From Desmodesmus armatus (taxonomy: Eukaryota > Chlorophyta > Chlorophyceae > Sphaeropleales > Scenedesmaceae), in the NCBI GenBank assembly GCA_007449985.2, contig VIIQ02000600.1, forward strand, positions 372,001 to 436,000: DNA of 64,000 bases, read 5' to 3'. Both the position numbers and the translations under genes were made by a program. A model generated the notes under the pieces. It ran no database searches. It saw only the letters and a list, made by a program, of their open reading frames with translations, and was not told the origin of the DNA. Position 1 is the stretch's first letter. Every line of letters starts with the position of its first letter. Of this stretch, positions 1-12,409 are shown one piece after another.

Positions 1-688
1 CTCCCACCCTGTTGGCTGTGACATATAGCAGCGCCTCGTCCAGGCTGTCGTCAATGCTGTCCTCATCAAGGCTGCACAGCACAGCGCAGTACAGCATGCA
101 TAGCGCAGCACATGATGTGGCCAGCAATCAGGACGAGGGGGTGACGAGCGGTGGGTAGCCGAGAACAAGGGCAGCTGTGGAAAGCGCGAGTGACGAGGCT
201 GGATACATGCCATACCAGCAGGTTGAGTCATGCATAAAAGCTCAACAGTCACACCCACCCAGCCTGTCGTGCGGCTCAACCAACACGCGTGCCATTTGAG
301 GCGGCTTGCCTGTCACTGCTGGAACCTTGGCTGGCCAAAATTGCCAGTATGCTGCATCAGCACCAGTCTACACTGCCAAGTACTGGAGCAAGGACTGTAA
401 AAAGTCAGGTGACTCACCTCTGATAGGGCAGGGGCGCAAGGCGCAAGGCAGCGTCCATGTGCGGGGCTGGGGCACTCCACTGTGGCGCAATCACCTGGGT
501 GGTGGGCGCCACAGCTGGTGCAGCTGCTGCTGGTGAGCTGGGGTCGTCCTGCAGGTTGCGCCTAACTTTGATCCTGATGTCCCCCATCTCCAGCTCCAGC
601 TCAGCAATGGTCATGTCGGGCTGTGTCAGGGTGGTGAGGAGGTTTTGCACCTCCTTGGTGCTGATTTCCCCCGCAACCTCTGTGAATG
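1..688 (-). CDS. BADC/BCCP-like biotin-attachment-domain protein, partial (cut by left edge)
   Basis: Two exons are visible on the minus strand, 688-418 and 71-1, joined by a GTGAGT donor and a TGCAG acceptor in matching phase 2. The first encodes a segment around TIAELELEMGDIRIKVRRNL, which resembles the stretch before the biotinyl/lipoyl domain in plastid BCCP and especially in BADC proteins of plants (pattern IAEFELKLGGFRLYV). It is followed by an Ala/Pro linker. The second exon continues with an acidic stretch and LLYVTANRVG, which fits the start of the biotinyl-like domain. BADC proteins are non-biotinylated BCCP look-alikes that restrain plastid acetyl-CoA carboxylase. Whether the biotin-accepting Lys motif is present lies outside the window, so BADC and true BCCP cannot be separated. 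The exons for the transit peptide, expected between about 690 and 2900, were not found. Confidence 0.55.
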
Positions 689-689
689 C

Positions 690-2940
690 TGCATGTGTAA
701 CAGTGCGTGTACATCTGATGCCAGATCTAGGGCTGGCGCGGGTTGTGCACTGCGCAACACGAGCTGAAGAGTGGAGGATCTGCATGATGTGCTGATTATG
801 CACTGGGGTGGATGGCTGATCGTTTCACAAACAAGCAAATCATCTATGCAGACGCAATTGGCTGAGTGGTCGGGCTGTGCGCAGGTTGCAGTGTTCATGG
901 CGTTACGTTTGACTTGAAGATCAAACCAGCTACAGTGGGGCAAGCTACTTCAAAATGGTGTGCAGCAGCAGACACGTAGCCGTGCTTCTGCAGGTGTTTT
1001 GGGCCTGAAGGCAGGTTGGGTTGAAGGCGAGCAAACAGCCTGGAACAGATCCTCTGACTGTGGTGTCACCTCACACACCTAACTGATTGACACCCCAATG
1101 CATGTGGTTAGCCCAGTGAGCAACTGCAGGCTGACACAATGCCTCTGTGTTTCAGCCAATGCAGCTTATCATGGGTCATGCCCTCAGTCCTGCAGCAGCG
1201 TACGAATGTTGTCAGCGCACACCATGGACGAGTTGAAAGAAGATGCTGTTACCTTTACGTTGCTTCACACAGCTACTTGATGCACGTCGGTCCACTCAAG
1301 AGATAGGGCAAGTCCGGCATTGACAAACCAGCAATCAGCACTGCACTGTAGCTAAGAGATGCAACACAACAAATGACATGCAGACGGTCACGAAGGTGCA
1401 GCAGGCCCACCACTGGTGACGCTGTCATGCCATTCCCTGCAGGCACACATTCCAGCATGCCTGTGATGCAACACACAACATGTGTTCAACAACCTGCACA
1501 TGCTGCTGTTATGGCAGCACTGCTGCTGCAGGGCAGCAGACCCTTCGGGCAGCAGCTGCTGCGATGGCGACAAACCACGCAGTCAGGCTTGAACAATAGA
1601 AACACTCTGCCACCTGCCTTGCACATATGATCTCACTCGGCTGCTCTGCAGTGCTGAGGAAACTCACGCCAACAGCCCTGAGCGGTGCACAGTACTAGCA
1701 GCCTTTTGGGCCACGCAAGAAGCCAAACGATATGGAGACCCCTGCTGCTTCACAGACAGCAAGACTGGCAACCAACAGCTGGCTGCACATACATCTCGGA
1801 AGACCATCACAGCAACACTAGCTTGCAGCTGTCCTGGAGGTTGGCTCGTGCTGACACAGCACACCAGCCACACACACCATGCATGCCCGTCTGAACACAC
1901 AGCCCTGCTCCCTGTGCACACACACAGCCGGCAACACACCCCTCCCTCGGCTTCTTCACCACTCAAATGGTGGACTACAATCGATCAACCAACCCGCTCT
2001 CAACATGTGCCCCGACCACTCCCATCCACCAAACTCTTGCAAAGGGGTGACCTCAGCAAGCAGTCACACACCCTTGGACACCTTGGGCTTGCCTGCAGCC
2101 CCAGTCACCCAGCAGCTGTAAGAGCTTGCGCAAGCAACGCAACTCACCACATGGGACATGCCCCCGCCCTCCCCTGACAAGGCCATGGGAAGCACCTGCA
2201 TGTATGCACGTTGTTTCTGGCTGCCACCTCTCACCCTGCAAACACGACCATGACACACCCCAGGGTGCTGCTCCTATGCTGCCAACTGTATGCAGACCAA
2301 CCTGGAACTCTGCTGGCATGAAAACTGCAGCACACCTGTCCGCACTGACTCACACGCTGTCGACACAGCACCTCATCTCATCTCAACAACACAACTCACA
2401 CTGCGCTGCTACCTGCTCTGACACGACTAGGCAGCAGGAGACCTTTTTGATTACTGTACACTCGAAAACTCATGCACCGGGCAGCAGGGTGATAGCTTGC
2501 CCACAAACCCTGCTGACAGCACCTAGTAGTGCAACAACCACACAGGTGTAGATCCGGACTGTGAACTCTCAGCAGAGACCGGGAACTGACTGGAAAGCTC
2601 TGCAACAACGGAAGCTGCATTTGGACCACACCACTGGCCCAAAATGGGGGTCTGCTTGTCTTCTGTTGGTGAAGCTGAAGATGAACAACCGTTGCCACTC
2701 TTGACACCACACAACTCCTCGTCCTAGCTCAGCACACACCGCCCTACCATGCACCCCTGCCTACTACCCCTCTCATAGTACACTCCCCCTACCCAAGGCC
2801 CCCCGTGCCAGGGGCAAGTGCACAGCGAGCAACAACAAACCTGCACCTGGCAGGCCCCTTACTGCACTGTGACACACGCCCTGGGTTGACAAAAAAATGC
2901 ACCCGCCCTCCTGCTACTGCCAGCTGCTGCACGGACAGCA
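690..2940. other. Non-coding stretch, upstream of BADC-like gene and downstream of CAO
   Basis: It must hold the missing 5' exon(s) of the BADC-like gene, because the visible exon starting at 688 is entered in phase 1. I could not place them. On the minus strand about 2700-2535 is an open stretch with ordinary amino-acid composition (Ser/Gln/Pro-rich), which could be an exon but matches nothing I know. The rest is CA-rich and shows no family resemblance. Confidence 0.4.
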
Positions 2941-5900
2941 TCAAGCCTGTGTGCGAGCCTCCTGCTGCAACTGCAGAGCTTCCTGCTGCTCTTGCTGTGC
3001 CGCCTGCTGTTGCTGAACGAACTCCAGATCACAGAAGCCCTCGTTCTCCTCCAGCCTGAACAGCTCTCCAGCTGTCATGTTGATGGCAGCAGCCTTGTTG
3101 CTGCCTGTGCTGGTGGTGCCGTCCGGCAGGCGCCCGCTGGCCACGCCATTGCGCCAGCGGCGGTAGCGCACGGCTGCAGCAGCACACAAGCAAAATGTGT
3201 CAGTGGTGCACGTCATAGCGTCCTGTTGAACATAAGGTCTCAACAACACTGCTGATGGTCATGCTTCTGCGACAAATTTGTAAAGAGACACAGCCTATCA
3301 ACCCCAAAAGCGCTGTGCTGAGCCGTGCTGAGCCCTCAGCAGGCATTTCAGGTGCTGAAAGCATCAGCCAGCAGCTGCACGCCCGTTTCCCCAGCCCACA
3401 GCAACTACGTACCCAGCTTGTCGTAGCTGACGGGGTTGGCCCAGGTGTCTGAGCCGCGCTCCATGCGGTCCTGCTGGCCCAGCACAAGCTTCAGGTCCTC
3501 ACCCAGCACCTGCACAGCGGGAAGGAGCACCACACAATGTGTGTGAGTTCAGCAGTTAGCTTCATGGCATGCTGCAGGAAACGAAACCTTTATCCCCAAG
3601 CACGCTGTGTGTCTATCTGGCAAAGACAATGCGTGACATGCTGCTGCAGCTACTACCACAGACGCTAGATATAGCAGGTTTTGGAACAGCCGCCATGACC
3701 ACATATGCTGGATCTGACGCGTCAGATCAGCATGCAGGGTGCTGTCAGCATCACCCACCTGTCCTGCCACGCCCTTCCACACGTTCTGGATGCCTGGCAC
3801 GTAGCGCGCCCAGCCCAGGAAGTCCATGCTCATGCGGTACAGCAGCCGCGTCGTGCCTGCAGCAGGCAGCACAGCATCGATGCGAGTAAGCCACAACAGT
3901 GCTGCACTGATCACCTCTGCGGACAGCAGGGCTGCGCATGCCCAGTGGTCATGCATTGTGCGGCTGGTGTGCGCAATAACAGCTGCCTGGTCCCCTTACA
4001 CAGTGAGTGCTGATGATGCCAAAGTCAGCAGTGCCCACGTAGCGCCAGAGAACAAAATGCTGGCACTCCAGAAGCCGACAGAGGTACAACAAGTGGCTCT
4101 GCAACTGCAACAGTATATCTGACCACCTGCCAACGGTGAAGTGCTGACACTGAGGCAGGCTCACTCACCCTTCTTGGAGGGTGCACAGACATGCAGCTGG
4201 TGCAAGTGGCGCTCGCAGTTGTCTGCTGTCACGCCGCGCATGATCTTGCCAGGCTGCGCCAGACCAATCTTGGAGATGGTCTGCAAGCGAGGAATACACA
4301 CATTGACACACAGCACGCAAGATCATCAGCCGGATCAAGTGCGGCAACCATTCTTGCATAATGATGCAGATGTGACAGGTGCTTTTGGCGGTTGCCTGCC
4401 ACACTGGTGACGCCATCAGGTGTGCTAAGCAAGTACAAGCAATTACAGCGACTGATACTGACAGTTGGGGGGGTGCCATTTGGGACTTATCGTGCTGCTG
4501 GCCTCTGGCCACTGATTTGGTGCCCACTCTCCAAACAGACAGGGGCCACCTTGCCCCAGGGCGCTGTTTTTTCATGCAGGAGGCTCACCATGCAGGGTGG
4601 CTGGAAGGCCATGTCGATGGGGTAGGGGTCCCACTGACCACTCAGCAGCTGCTGGGCGTGGAACTTCACGGCATCAGGCACAGGCCAGTCCTTGGCAAAG
4701 GTCCTGCGCAGGATACACATACAGAGTACAGCACACAATCAGCAGCACTTACTGTGTACAAACCCTGCCAAAGCGTACCATCGCCGCCTTTGACATGCAT
4801 GCGCTCCCTGGTATTGTAGCTGCCGCCGAAGACCCTCCTGCTGCTTCAAGGATGGCCAGAGTGCTGTGCTGACACCCAGGGCACACTCCCATCCTCCCCC
4901 CTAGTGCGCTGAGGCCACCTATGCTGTTGATGCCAAGACATGCCCCGCCCCTTTTCCCAACCAAGCCAGCCGAGCCCTGTGCTCACCCCTGGTGTGTGAA
5001 GGGTGCGTGAGCCAGGTCCAGCAGGTTCTCAATCAGCAGGCCGTGCTCCACTGGCACCTCCAAACTGATCTCTGCATGGATGTCGTAGCCAGCAGGCGGC
5101 TGCGTGGTGTTGGGCACCTGCAGTAAACCAGACCAACAGCAGCATAAAAGTGTTGTACACACTCACTGAGACTGAAAAAATCAACGGTTGTGCCTGGTTG
5201 TGCTGATGATGATGCATAACAGCAAGCAAACTCAGATGCAATAGCAGCATAGCTAGCAAGCCTGCAGGAAAGCACCCCAGCACACGACACACCGGACTGA
5301 TGCAAAAAAAGAAGGCTACTATGTGGAAATCTTCAGCAATAACTGCTGTTGAAGGCCTGCTGACATGCTGCAAGCACAAAGTGAGTCTACGCAGGTGCCG
5401 CTGCTGCCTCATACCCCAAACAGTCCTGCACCCCTTACCTCAGGAGGCACACCCTCTCCCGGCCACACCCAGATAAACCCATCCTTCTCCACACATGGCA
5501 GCGCTGCCACCGACACGTTGCGGCAGTGCACTGTGGAGGGCATCTTGGTGCAGGAGCCATCCCATCAAACTGCCAGCCATGGTAGGCGCACGACACCTGC
5601 ACACCAGCACAAGAGTACGTCAGTCAGACCTGCTCAGCCCTGATGCTGATGATGCACTCCACGGCTTCTGCTGCATGGATTCCACCAGCTGAGCCTCCTA
5701 CCCCACAGTAAGCAAAAGCGTTGGTGGCATGATCAGTGTGTCTGCGCATCAAACCCCCTGGATGTTGGCTACAGTATTCTCAGTGAATGATGCTGCAGTC
5801 ACTAACACAGACTTTTGAGGTCAGGGCAGCCTACTGCCCTAGCCATACACAGGCTGTCCTGCTGCCAGCAGCCATCAACTGCTTGGTGGCAGCACACTGT

Positions 5901-8018
5901 CCTGCATACTATCTGAGCCACCCACCTTGCCGTCAACGACCTCGCCGAGGGACAGCGGGCAAGCCCTGTGGGCGCACTCGTCACGAATGCAGCTGGGGCG
6001 CCCGTCAGCATCCCTGCGCAGCAGTAGGAGGAGCAGCCAACGTAAACATCAGCATCATGCATCAGTCCTGGTATGGACCAAGTGCACTGCACATAACCAA
6101 AAACACAGGAGCTCACACCCTGAAGCTGCCTGGGTCGCTGACCAGTCACGCAAATGTCTCCACAGCCCCACTTGGTCATGTGCAACTGCTAAATGCGTGC
6201 TGCGCTGCGCTGACACAACACAATGCAACAAGCATTGCCACTGGCTGGCTGCAACTGCTGCCCTTACAGCAGCAGCTGCTGTCGCATGTATGAGGCAACA
6301 CTGCAAGCACTCTGCAGCTGCTGAGCCATGTGCACCTCTGCTGTGCTGACCACCCCCCCACCTGAACAGCACCCAGGGCTCGTCAAACAGCTCAAAGGGC
6401 ACCAGTGTGTTGGGCCCCAGCTGGCTGGTGAACTCAGCAGGGTACCAGAACTCCTTGAGCGGCTGCTCTGCCACCAAGCTGCTCCTGAGGCCTCTGTCAG
6501 GCCTCATGCTGCTGCCGCGCGGCGCTGCTGGGGCCTACCGCTGCTTGTGCTGGTGCCGCTGCTGGGCTGCACGGGTGACGGCCGCGTCGCCACCGTGCTG
6601 CTGCTGCTGCTGCTCCGGCTGGTGGTGACCGTCGCTGTGGCGCTGGCTGCGACCTGTGTGGCCGTGCTGGTGCTGGTGCTGCTGCTGCTGCTGCTGAGGG
6701 ACGAGACTGATTGGCTGCTGCTGCTGGGGATGGCTTGCGCTTGGGCCACCGGGCCTGAGGACTGCCGCAGACGTTCCAGAGCTGCTGCTTCTGCTTTGAG
6801 GTCTGCGACCCGCTGTAGGTTCAGCTCCACACGGGACTGCGTGGCTTGCAAGCGCTGCAGGGCGATACATCAGGGCGAGGCAAGAAACGGCAGGCAGCAC
6901 CAAACGTCGCCGCTCAGCACAGTTGTATGATAGGTGCCTGCAGCGGTAGCGCTGCAGTTGACGGGCCTTGGGATTTGACCGTGCACCAGCTCCTGCTGCA
7001 TCTACTGCGCTGTGCACCAGCCAACACACTGCAGGGTTTGGCTGCCCTGATTGTACAACACCCGCAGGGACAGCTAACAGCTGCTCTGTCTGCTCCTGAT
7101 GCCATCCTCAAGAACCGTACTACGTAACCAAACACCTGCAGGACACCGTCTGTGCTGACGAGTTTGCTTGCGTAATACTGCTGTGCTCACCTGGCTGGCC
7201 TCATCCACCTGCTGCTGCAGGTCCTGCAACTGCAGCTTCAGGTCCGACACACTGGCACGCTCCTGGGCCTCATCAGACAGCAGCAGCTCAGCCTGCACCA
7301 CAACAGCGGCAGGACACACCAGCTTGTCATCATGGCATGCAATTGCTGGATGCAACTCATGTGGTAAACACCCAAAACTCTGCTGCAGCTCAACTGCGCT
7401 GCCGACAGGGAAGGGTCGCTGATACTTTGACAGCCTGTATGTCAGCACCATTGCTTTGTTGAGATAGCACAAGCATGTTGCTGGTAGTGAAAAGCTGTGC
7501 ATACGATGAAGCTTTCAGGAATGCAAGTCCAAGTGCTGATTGTGCTGCTTCGCACCCACCTGTTCATTTGCCTCCTCGATCAGAGCCAATGTTGCAGCTG
7601 CATCTGCCTTAGTGACATAGTTGACGATGTGCTCCCAGTTCTTCCTCTTCTTCCTCAGCAGCTCCAGTCTGCTCCTGGCCTCCCAAGGGCTGACCTCCCC
7701 ATGAAGCCGCTCATTCAGCACTGCAAGCTCTACCAAATCATCCTTGGCCCTCTGAGAGATGGTGCGCACACGCACACGTGGAGCCTCGTCTATCCAGGCA
7801 GGTAGCTTGAAGGTCTTTCCAAACCAGGCACCGTAGCGACGCAGCTGGGCCTCGGGATCGCGCAGCAGAGGGGGCTGTTGCTGTGATGAAGGCTCTTCCG
7901 AGCTGCTGACACACAGACGGCTGTAGGAGCGAGCTTGACGGCGAGAGAGACCATGTGCAGGCCTTTTGAAAGGACCTGCACACGTAGGCGTACTCGTTGA
8001 GGGTGCTGTGCAGTGCAT
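2941..8018 (-). CDS. CAO: Chlorophyllide a oxygenase, chloroplastic
   Basis: Rieske/mononuclear-iron oxygenase that converts chlorophyllide a to chlorophyllide b in the plastid. Eleven exons chain in phase: 8018-7560, 7292-7191, 6854-6362, 6013-5926, 5596-5439, 5117-4987, 4703-4589, 4280-4169, 3856-3759, 3509-3413, 3173-2941; about 695 aa. Exons 1-2 encode the regulatory N-terminal region with a coiled-coil-like segment. Exon 3 adds a long Ser/Thr/Gln linker and then [20 protein letters not shown]. Exons 4-5 carry the Rieske cluster ([10 protein letters not shown], then CAYHGWQF). Exon 6 has the iron-binding [12 protein letters not shown]. Exons 7-11 carry other CAO hallmarks ([50 protein letters not shown]). 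The C-terminus has a Gln-rich tail. The start is the ATG at 8018, with a Ser/Arg-rich transit-like N-terminus. Two single-base frame breaks (near 5561 and 6530) lie in short G/C runs. Confidence 0.95.
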
Positions 8019-10181
8019 TTTGGGTGGGTACAGGTGTCACTTCTGCACACGCATTGCAACGCGCCGAAGTCGCAGACTACAGAACTCTGCCAAATGACCA
8101 GAAGTATCAAGAGTGGAGGCACGCCTCTACGTGGTGTGTACACGTAGCAGATTTCCACTAAACCACTTTTGCTGGAATGCCTTGGTTGCTTCTGATCGTT
8201 AACAATGGCTGGATCTGAGCTGATCAACGTGTTGAGTTGCAGAAAGGCAGCAGGATCTCATGTTGCGCATTGGATCTGGGAGCAGCGTGTGCCAACATTC
8301 GATCCAGACCTGGGATTGCGCAGACCACACGCCTGACAGCTGCCGTGTACTGTTGAGAATCACGTACAGCGTTTGACGACTCAGACAGCACTCTCAGGGG
8401 CGTGTGGTCTCGATCCAGCACCAACACCCCCCTCCCTTGCACTGGGCAGCAGGCACCTGTCACCGAACACTGTTTATTACAACACCATGCCAACTTGCCT
8501 CAAAGATGCCTCAAAAAGCAGTGCCTGACAGTATATAGGCCGTTCCAGCAGACTCTGTAAGGACACCCCCAGCCTGCATGATTGTATCCCCCGCCAGGGC
8601 TTGACAGAGGCAAATGGATGGACCACTCACGCGTGACTAGTGACTAGTGACTAGTGACTCACTAGTCACAGGCGTGCCAACTCTTCATCTGCTGCCTCCC
8701 TTCTTTGACTGATGGTAATCGAGGGCTATAGTAACTCACACAGGTCTTCTATCTGTCTCCTGAGACCCAGCATTGTGCATGATCCAGGCATGGAGCTGGT
8801 ATGCAGCCCTTGACATCTGTGCACTTCTCCCCATGCGCTGGTCAGAGACGGTGTGGGCTGCATGCAGCGCTCCCCAGCACACAAACACACACAGCAGCCA
8901 ACCACCCATTCACCACCACAAGCTGGTGGTGGTCAGAATGTGCTGCTGCCGCTTGCAGGCAAACAGCAGGCTGGGTTGCCTAGACAACAACAAACACACA
9001 CCAAGCAGGGCCCTGCCTCAATCCTTGCAGAAAACTGCCTGCAGCCCATCCGCGACAACATGGTTGCCATACCACACACAGCAGAGGATGGATGCACTTC
9101 CTGTGTCTACACACCAGAGTGAGCTGCTTCAGCTTGTGATGGCTGTGTTGCAAGTGACACAGCCTCCAAGTCTAGGCGACACACTCCGCTGTACTGCACA
9201 ACGTGTTTGGCTGGGGTAAAGGGCATGCACCCGTGCAGCAGACACATACGAAGCGTTACTCGCCGACGCCAAACCCAGGCCATGCAAATGGCACGCACCA
9301 CTGGCAGCAAAGTGGTCAGTTGCTGGCCTAGTGAAACACCAGGCTAATACCCAGCTGGCAACCCTTCAGGCAGTACAGCCACAAGCTCACTCAACAGCAG
9401 TAGGCATGGAGAGCACCCTGTCACTGGCTTGCAGCACAGGAAACGCACCGCAACATACACCTTTACGGAGACTACTGCACACGCCGTTGCCGCTGTATGA
9501 CAGGGCGCTGAGAGGTCCCTCTCAACTTGCATGTCACGGGCACAGACCCCACTCAGACTTGGCAACAACACAGCTATCAGGGCACAGGCACTGCACTGCA
9601 AAACCCAGCCACCTGTAGGGGCTTCTTCCTGGGCACATCCTATCATGCACACAACACTGCACTGCATATCGTCTGGTCCTCCCCAACCCAAGCTGCACAG
9701 GCAGCTTTCAGTATACCACCCTTGCAATGGGGCTGTCAGGCTGTGCTGGCCTTGCCAACACTCTACTCCACAAGCAAGACTCACCCTCACCGCCTCCCCT
9801 AAAGTCCACTGGTCATACACTTGCGCCAAAGACAGCGCGGCTCGACATTGACACAGAAACGCAGCATCACCATCGCGTCCTGCCCACACACTCTGTGTCA
9901 ACACACACACTCACGCATCCATGCTTGTAACAACCACTGTGAACTCAGCCCAACAAGCCCCTGGCGCCACCATGTTCTTGTCTAAGTTGACAACAACTGG
10001 CATCTGTCACCCCTTCTAAATCAGGCGTGGTCAAGCAGGGTCACACATACATACCTACTTACATGCATGAGTAAAGTCCTTGAGTCGGTCAGGCTGCGCA
10101 AGTCGCGACACAGTCCAGTGATGCCACGCACCAGAGCGGGGGTAACAACCTGCACATTGTACGGGCCACACAACCACCTGC
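8019..10181. other. Intergenic, upstream of CAO
   Basis: No coding stretch resembling a known protein was found on either strand. It should contain the CAO promoter and the 3' UTR of the LysM gene ending at 10182. It contains the TGACTAG repeat/hairpin at 8634-8669 and CA-rich DNA. Confidence 0.5.
8634..8669. repeat. TGACTAG tandem repeat ending in a hairpin
   Basis: Three perfect 7-bp TGACTAG units (8634-8654) run into an inverted repeat with 11-bp arms at 8647-8657 and 8659-8669 and a 1-nt spacer. It lies about 620 bp upstream of the CAO start codon. Function is unknown. Confidence 0.8.
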
Positions 10182-12409
10182 TCACAAGCGGCGGCGGCCA
10201 ATAAAGGGGATGCCGCCGACAAGCGGCCCACCGCCAGTGCCAACACGAATAGGGAGTGACGAGGAGGTGCCAGCGGCGGGAGGAGACCCCGCCGTAGTGG
10301 TAGTGGTCTGCGTTGTAGTCGTAGTGGTCTGACCAGGCTTGGGAGCTGGGGCTGGGGCGGGGGCAGGGGCAGGAGTTGCGGCAGGAGCTGGTGCTGGTGC
10401 TGGTGCTGGTGCTGGTGCTGGAGCAGGGGCTGGTGCTGGTGCTGGCGGTGCGTTTGCAGCCGACAGGCGGGTGCCTGGGTTGATGGGGCCTCCACCGACA
10501 CCCTCTGCATTCTCAAAGTCTGTGCAAGCAGTACAGGATAGGCAGTGGAGGTAGCAGAGGACAGCAGGTTTGTGTTGGGGACCAGATGTGTGGTGAGAGG
10601 TGACAACAACAGTCAGACCAATAATTCACTTCATGAAGCAACACACACACACACACCGTTCTGTAAAGGGTTGTGTGTAAGGTGCACCTGTGCAACTGCT
10701 GTAGACGCCGCGCGCAGCTACTGCTTTTTGAGCAAGGAAATTGAGCGGTATCAGTAGCCAGGAGGCAGGCCACCTCTCGACTGTCACTGCCCCAATCCAC
10801 AACCAAGGCCATTTTGCCCTGCATGTTGCTGATCATAACACCTCAGCTGTGAAGAGTTGGGCCCTCCCGCCCACAAGCCATGCAGCTGCCACAATTCGTT
10901 GCTTGTGTGTTGGGAACTATGTATTGTGACGCAAGGCTCTTGCTGGGTCGGTGGGTGGTGGGCGCGTTTGGTTGATGAAGTATGCTTCTGGGCCCCTGGC
11001 ACGCTGTTTCGTGAGCAAGTCCTGCCAGCCTAGCAGAATGCCAGTATCCTCTGAGAGCCCACCTCAACCCTTGACTGATTGACACTCTGCTACTCACTTG
11101 TGACCCCGCAGATCTCCACAAAACGCCCTGACAGCCTGGAGAAATCCGCGATGTTCTTTTTGTTCTGCTCCCTCATCTCGGCAGCAGACACCCCCAGTGC
11201 CTTGGCAATGTCGTCAATGGTGTCACCTGACTGGGCCCTGTACAGGTAGCAGCCCTTGTTGTCTGGGTCTGGTGAGAGCTGGTACTTCTTCTGCAGGAGC
11301 CTCCTGGCTGTGCTGGGCCTAGCGCTGCACAGCACAGCGGCAGGACGTCGAGTACAGCATGCAGCAGCAGCACAGCACGACACAGCATGACACACAGCAT
11401 AGCACAAGAGACAGTGAATGGGGCTGTTTCCAGGAAGTGTGATGCTGGCAGTGGAGCCAAGGATGCACACAGCACTGTCCACGGTGCATGCTGAGCCTTT
11501 GCACACGTGTCTGCTGCGCAATGACCGTCGTTGTATGGTGTGGGGTTTCACCTGGGCGTCTGCTTTGTGGGTACGGCTGGCAAGCCACACATTGCCAGCG
11601 TATGCTTTGATTGCTAGGCAATTACTGCTGCCCTAGCTTTCAGCAGCCCCAGTCGGCATGTGTCAGCTTGTGTCAGCTGCTGGAAGGCCATGGAAGGGCA
11701 GCTGCTGAAGAAGCTCAACGGAAGTTTGCAGCTGGCGTGCATTTTGCAAGGGTGATCAGCTGTTGCTACAGGGTTTGGTTTGATGGAGGCTTTTTTCAGC
11801 CCTGATGCATGTTATGCGGTGGGTAAGGAGGTGGACGCCCGAGCAGTATAGGCTGCTGCATGCTGTCTGTCTGGGAGTGTTGGTGACTTGCGAGCTACAA
11901 GCACGCATATGCCAGTGATCAAAGCAGAATCATACATGCATCAACCACAAAGTTGACTTCATGTCTAAATACAGTCCAGCTGCGGCTTGGCAGAGAAGGA
12001 CTGTCCAGCCAGCTGTTGCATGGTGATGCAGTCGTGGTGCACATTTTGGGTGCATTCAGTGATTGGCTATCCGCTTACCTCAGCAAGGCACTGTCTGCTG
12101 TGTCTGCTGCCTTCATCCCATGGTGGCTGCATGGCTTAGTGCGCTGGCTGGCAAGCTGACTGCCGTGACTTGCCCCTGCACCACCACAGCACCAGCACAG
12201 CAGTTGCACTAGCCCTCCTGCCAAACTGGTCTCTAGGCCGTCTGTCCAGGTGCGTGGCAAGGCGAGAAGTTTATATAGCATCAAGGTAGCAAGTTGAGTT
12301 CAATGGCTAGTGCAGCCCAAAGATTGGGCAAGGGCAGCATGGACCCACCTGTTTGAGCCACCAGCAAGGCCAACGCCACAACAGCGACTGCCCCTGATAT
12401 CCGCTGCAT
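10182..12409 (-). CDS. Secreted LysM-domain protein with Ala-Pro-rich tail (copy 1)
   Basis: Four exons (12409-12349, 12106-12079, 11324-11098, 10519-10182), phases 1-2-1, about 217 aa. Exon 1 gives a clean signal peptide (MQRISGAVAVVALALLVAQT). Exon 3 starts with an Arg-Arg-Leu-Leu-Gln segment and then a LysM domain (GCYLYRAQSGDTIDDIAKAL; VSAAEMREQNKKNI; RFVEICG). LysM domains bind N-acetylglucosamine-containing glycans. Exon 4 is a long (Ala-Pro)n stretch followed by a Thr-rich tract and a short Gly-rich C-terminus ending in RRRL. This layout fits a wall or extracellular-matrix glycoprotein with a hydroxyproline-type tail. Exon 2 (28 nt) was placed by phase and by alignment with copy 2 at 16383-18069, so it is the weakest part of the model. 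No catalytic domain is visible. Confidence 0.8.

Noticed and set aside
2535..2700. Minus-strand stretch reading SPTEDKQTPILGQWCGPNAA
   Set aside because: Looks protein-like, but could not be joined in phase to the BADC-like exon or to CAO, and no family is recognised.
6507..6535. A 27-bp intron (GTAGGC...GCAG) as an explanation for the CAO exon 3 frame change
   Set aside because: Far below any plausible spliceosomal intron length; a missing base in the adjacent C run is simpler.
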